Assembly: GCA_949747935.1 (NCBI GenBank)
Contig: CATKHE010000118.1
Location: forward strand, 1-6,526
DNA length: 6,526 nucleotides
Direction of reading: 5' to 3'
Source of the DNA: an uncultured Eubacteriales bacterium
GTDB lineage: Bacteria; Bacillota_A; Clostridia; Oscillospirales; Oscillospiraceae
In this document: piece by piece, positions 6,052 through 6,526 of the stretch
Layout: the number at the start of each line of letters is the position of its first letter
Numbering within the stretch: the stretch's first letter is position 1
Notes under the pieces: generated by a model
Databases searched by the model: none
What the model saw: the letters and a program-made list of their open reading frames with translations, nothing else
Told to the model about the DNA's origin: nothing
Program-made: the position numbers and the translations under genes

Positions 6052-6139
6052 GTCTGAATAACGGGTGGTCCTCTGCGGCGCCCCTCGGCGAGGGGAAAAC
6101 AGCTGAAATGAACGCCTATACAACAGGAGGAAAACAATC
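6052..6139 (+). promoter_or_regulatory. Structured 5' leader of rplS, candidate L19 autoregulatory leader
   Basis: Between the predicted transcription start and the rplS ATG there is a GC-rich hairpin, CCCCTC (6081-6086) with GAGGGG (6090-6095), and a possible outer helix pairing GGGTG (6063-6067) with CGCCT (6113-6117). The leader ends in AGGAGG (6125-6130), 9 nt before ATG. Firmicute rplS genes are known to carry an L19-binding autoregulatory leader. Position, length and hairpin content fit, but I cannot confirm the consensus by eye. Confidence 0.4.
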
Positions 6140-6481
6140 ATGGATCTGATGAAAGCGTTTACTGAAAAGTACACAAAGGCCGAGCCCCCCAAGATGAACA
6201 TCGGCGATACCGTCCGGGTTCACCTGCGGGTAAAGGAGGGCAACCGGGAGCGTATCCAGGTCTTCGAGGGCACCGTCATCGCCAAGAAGCATGGCGGCAT
6301 CGAGGAGAGCTTTACCGTCCGCCGTATCTCCTACGGCATCGGTGTGGAGAAGGTATTCCCCCTCCATGCCCCTTCCGTGGAGAAGGTGGAGGTCGTCCGC
6401 CGGGGCAAGGTGCGCCGCGCCAAGCTGTACTATCTGCGTGACCGCGTGGGCAAGGCCGCCAAGGTCAAGGAACTGCTTTAA
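6140..6481 (+). CDS. rplS: 50S ribosomal protein L19
   Basis: A structural protein of the large ribosomal subunit, located at the 30S-50S interface. 113 residues is the normal family length. Recognisable family sequence: [20 protein letters not shown] (21-40), [12 protein letters not shown] (42-53), [20 protein letters not shown] (56-75), [20 protein letters not shown] (76-95) and the C-terminal [13 protein letters not shown]. The start ATG is preceded by AGGAGG with a 9-nt spacer. The gene has its own promoter, a structured leader and a strong terminator, so it is a one-gene unit here. In many bacteria rplS instead follows rpsP-rimM-trmD; those genes are not upstream in this window. Confidence 0.98.
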   Translation: MDLMKAFTEKYTKAEPPKMNIGDTVRVHLRVKEGNRERIQVFEGTVIAKKHGGIEESFTVRRISYGIGVEKVFPLHAPSVEKVEVVRRGKVRRAKLYYLRDRVGKAAKVKELL

Positions 6482-6483
6482 TC

Positions 6484-6513
6484 AAAAAAGGAGCGGCTTT
6501 GCCGCTCCTTTTT
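6484..6513 (+). terminator. Intrinsic terminator of rplS
   Basis: An 8-bp GC-rich stem, GGAGCGGC (6490-6497) with GCCGCTCC (6501-6508), closes a TTT loop and is followed by TTTTT (6509-6513). A run of six A precedes the stem and extends it by A-T pairs. It starts 3 nt after the rplS stop and could also work on the opposite strand because of the A-run. Confidence 0.92.
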
Positions 6514-6526
6514 CTTCAATCAGGCC

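Overview
The window reads as chromosomal sequence from a GC-rich member of the Clostridia, most likely an Oscillospiraceae-type gut anaerobe (Flavonifractor/Oscillibacter-like). This rests on Firmicutes-style strong Shine-Dalgarno sites, sigma-A type promoters with 17-nt spacers, the Firmicutes trmK-nif3 (yqfN-yqfO) gene pair, GC-rich third codon positions, and an orphan chemoreceptor. The genus is inferred by eye and not proven.

Layout: (1) 1-621, the 3' part of a plus-strand gene for a two-LysM protein, cut by the window edge. (2) 641-666, a hairpin that can terminate transcription from both sides, shared with (3) 687-2366, a minus-strand membrane chemoreceptor with its own promoter at 2418-2446. 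(4) 2367-2811, a 445-nt divergent intergenic region. It is not empty: it holds the mcp promoter, two good plus-strand promoters, and two small ORFs (22 and 36 codons), each with a correctly spaced Shine-Dalgarno. The first is rich in aromatic residues and overlaps mutually exclusive hairpins. The second ends in a GTGA overlap with the next gene. (5) 2812-5988, a tight plus-strand operon: trmK (tRNA m1A22 methyltransferase), a Nif3-like metal-binding protein, and a 563-residue polytopic membrane protein of unknown function, all overlapping by a few nucleotides. (6) 5989-6526, rplS (ribosomal protein L19) with its own promoter, an approximately 88-nt structured leader and a strong terminator.

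The trmK-nif3 pair and rplS are translation-related housekeeping genes. The membrane protein is the outlier: it is translationally linked to nif3 but resembles GT-C type membrane glycosyltransferases in architecture. The chemoreceptor is a single-gene unit with no che genes beside it. I see no mobile element, CRISPR array, tRNA or rRNA. The parts most worth checking are the trmK leader (two small ORFs with alternative hairpins) and the unrecognised membrane protein.
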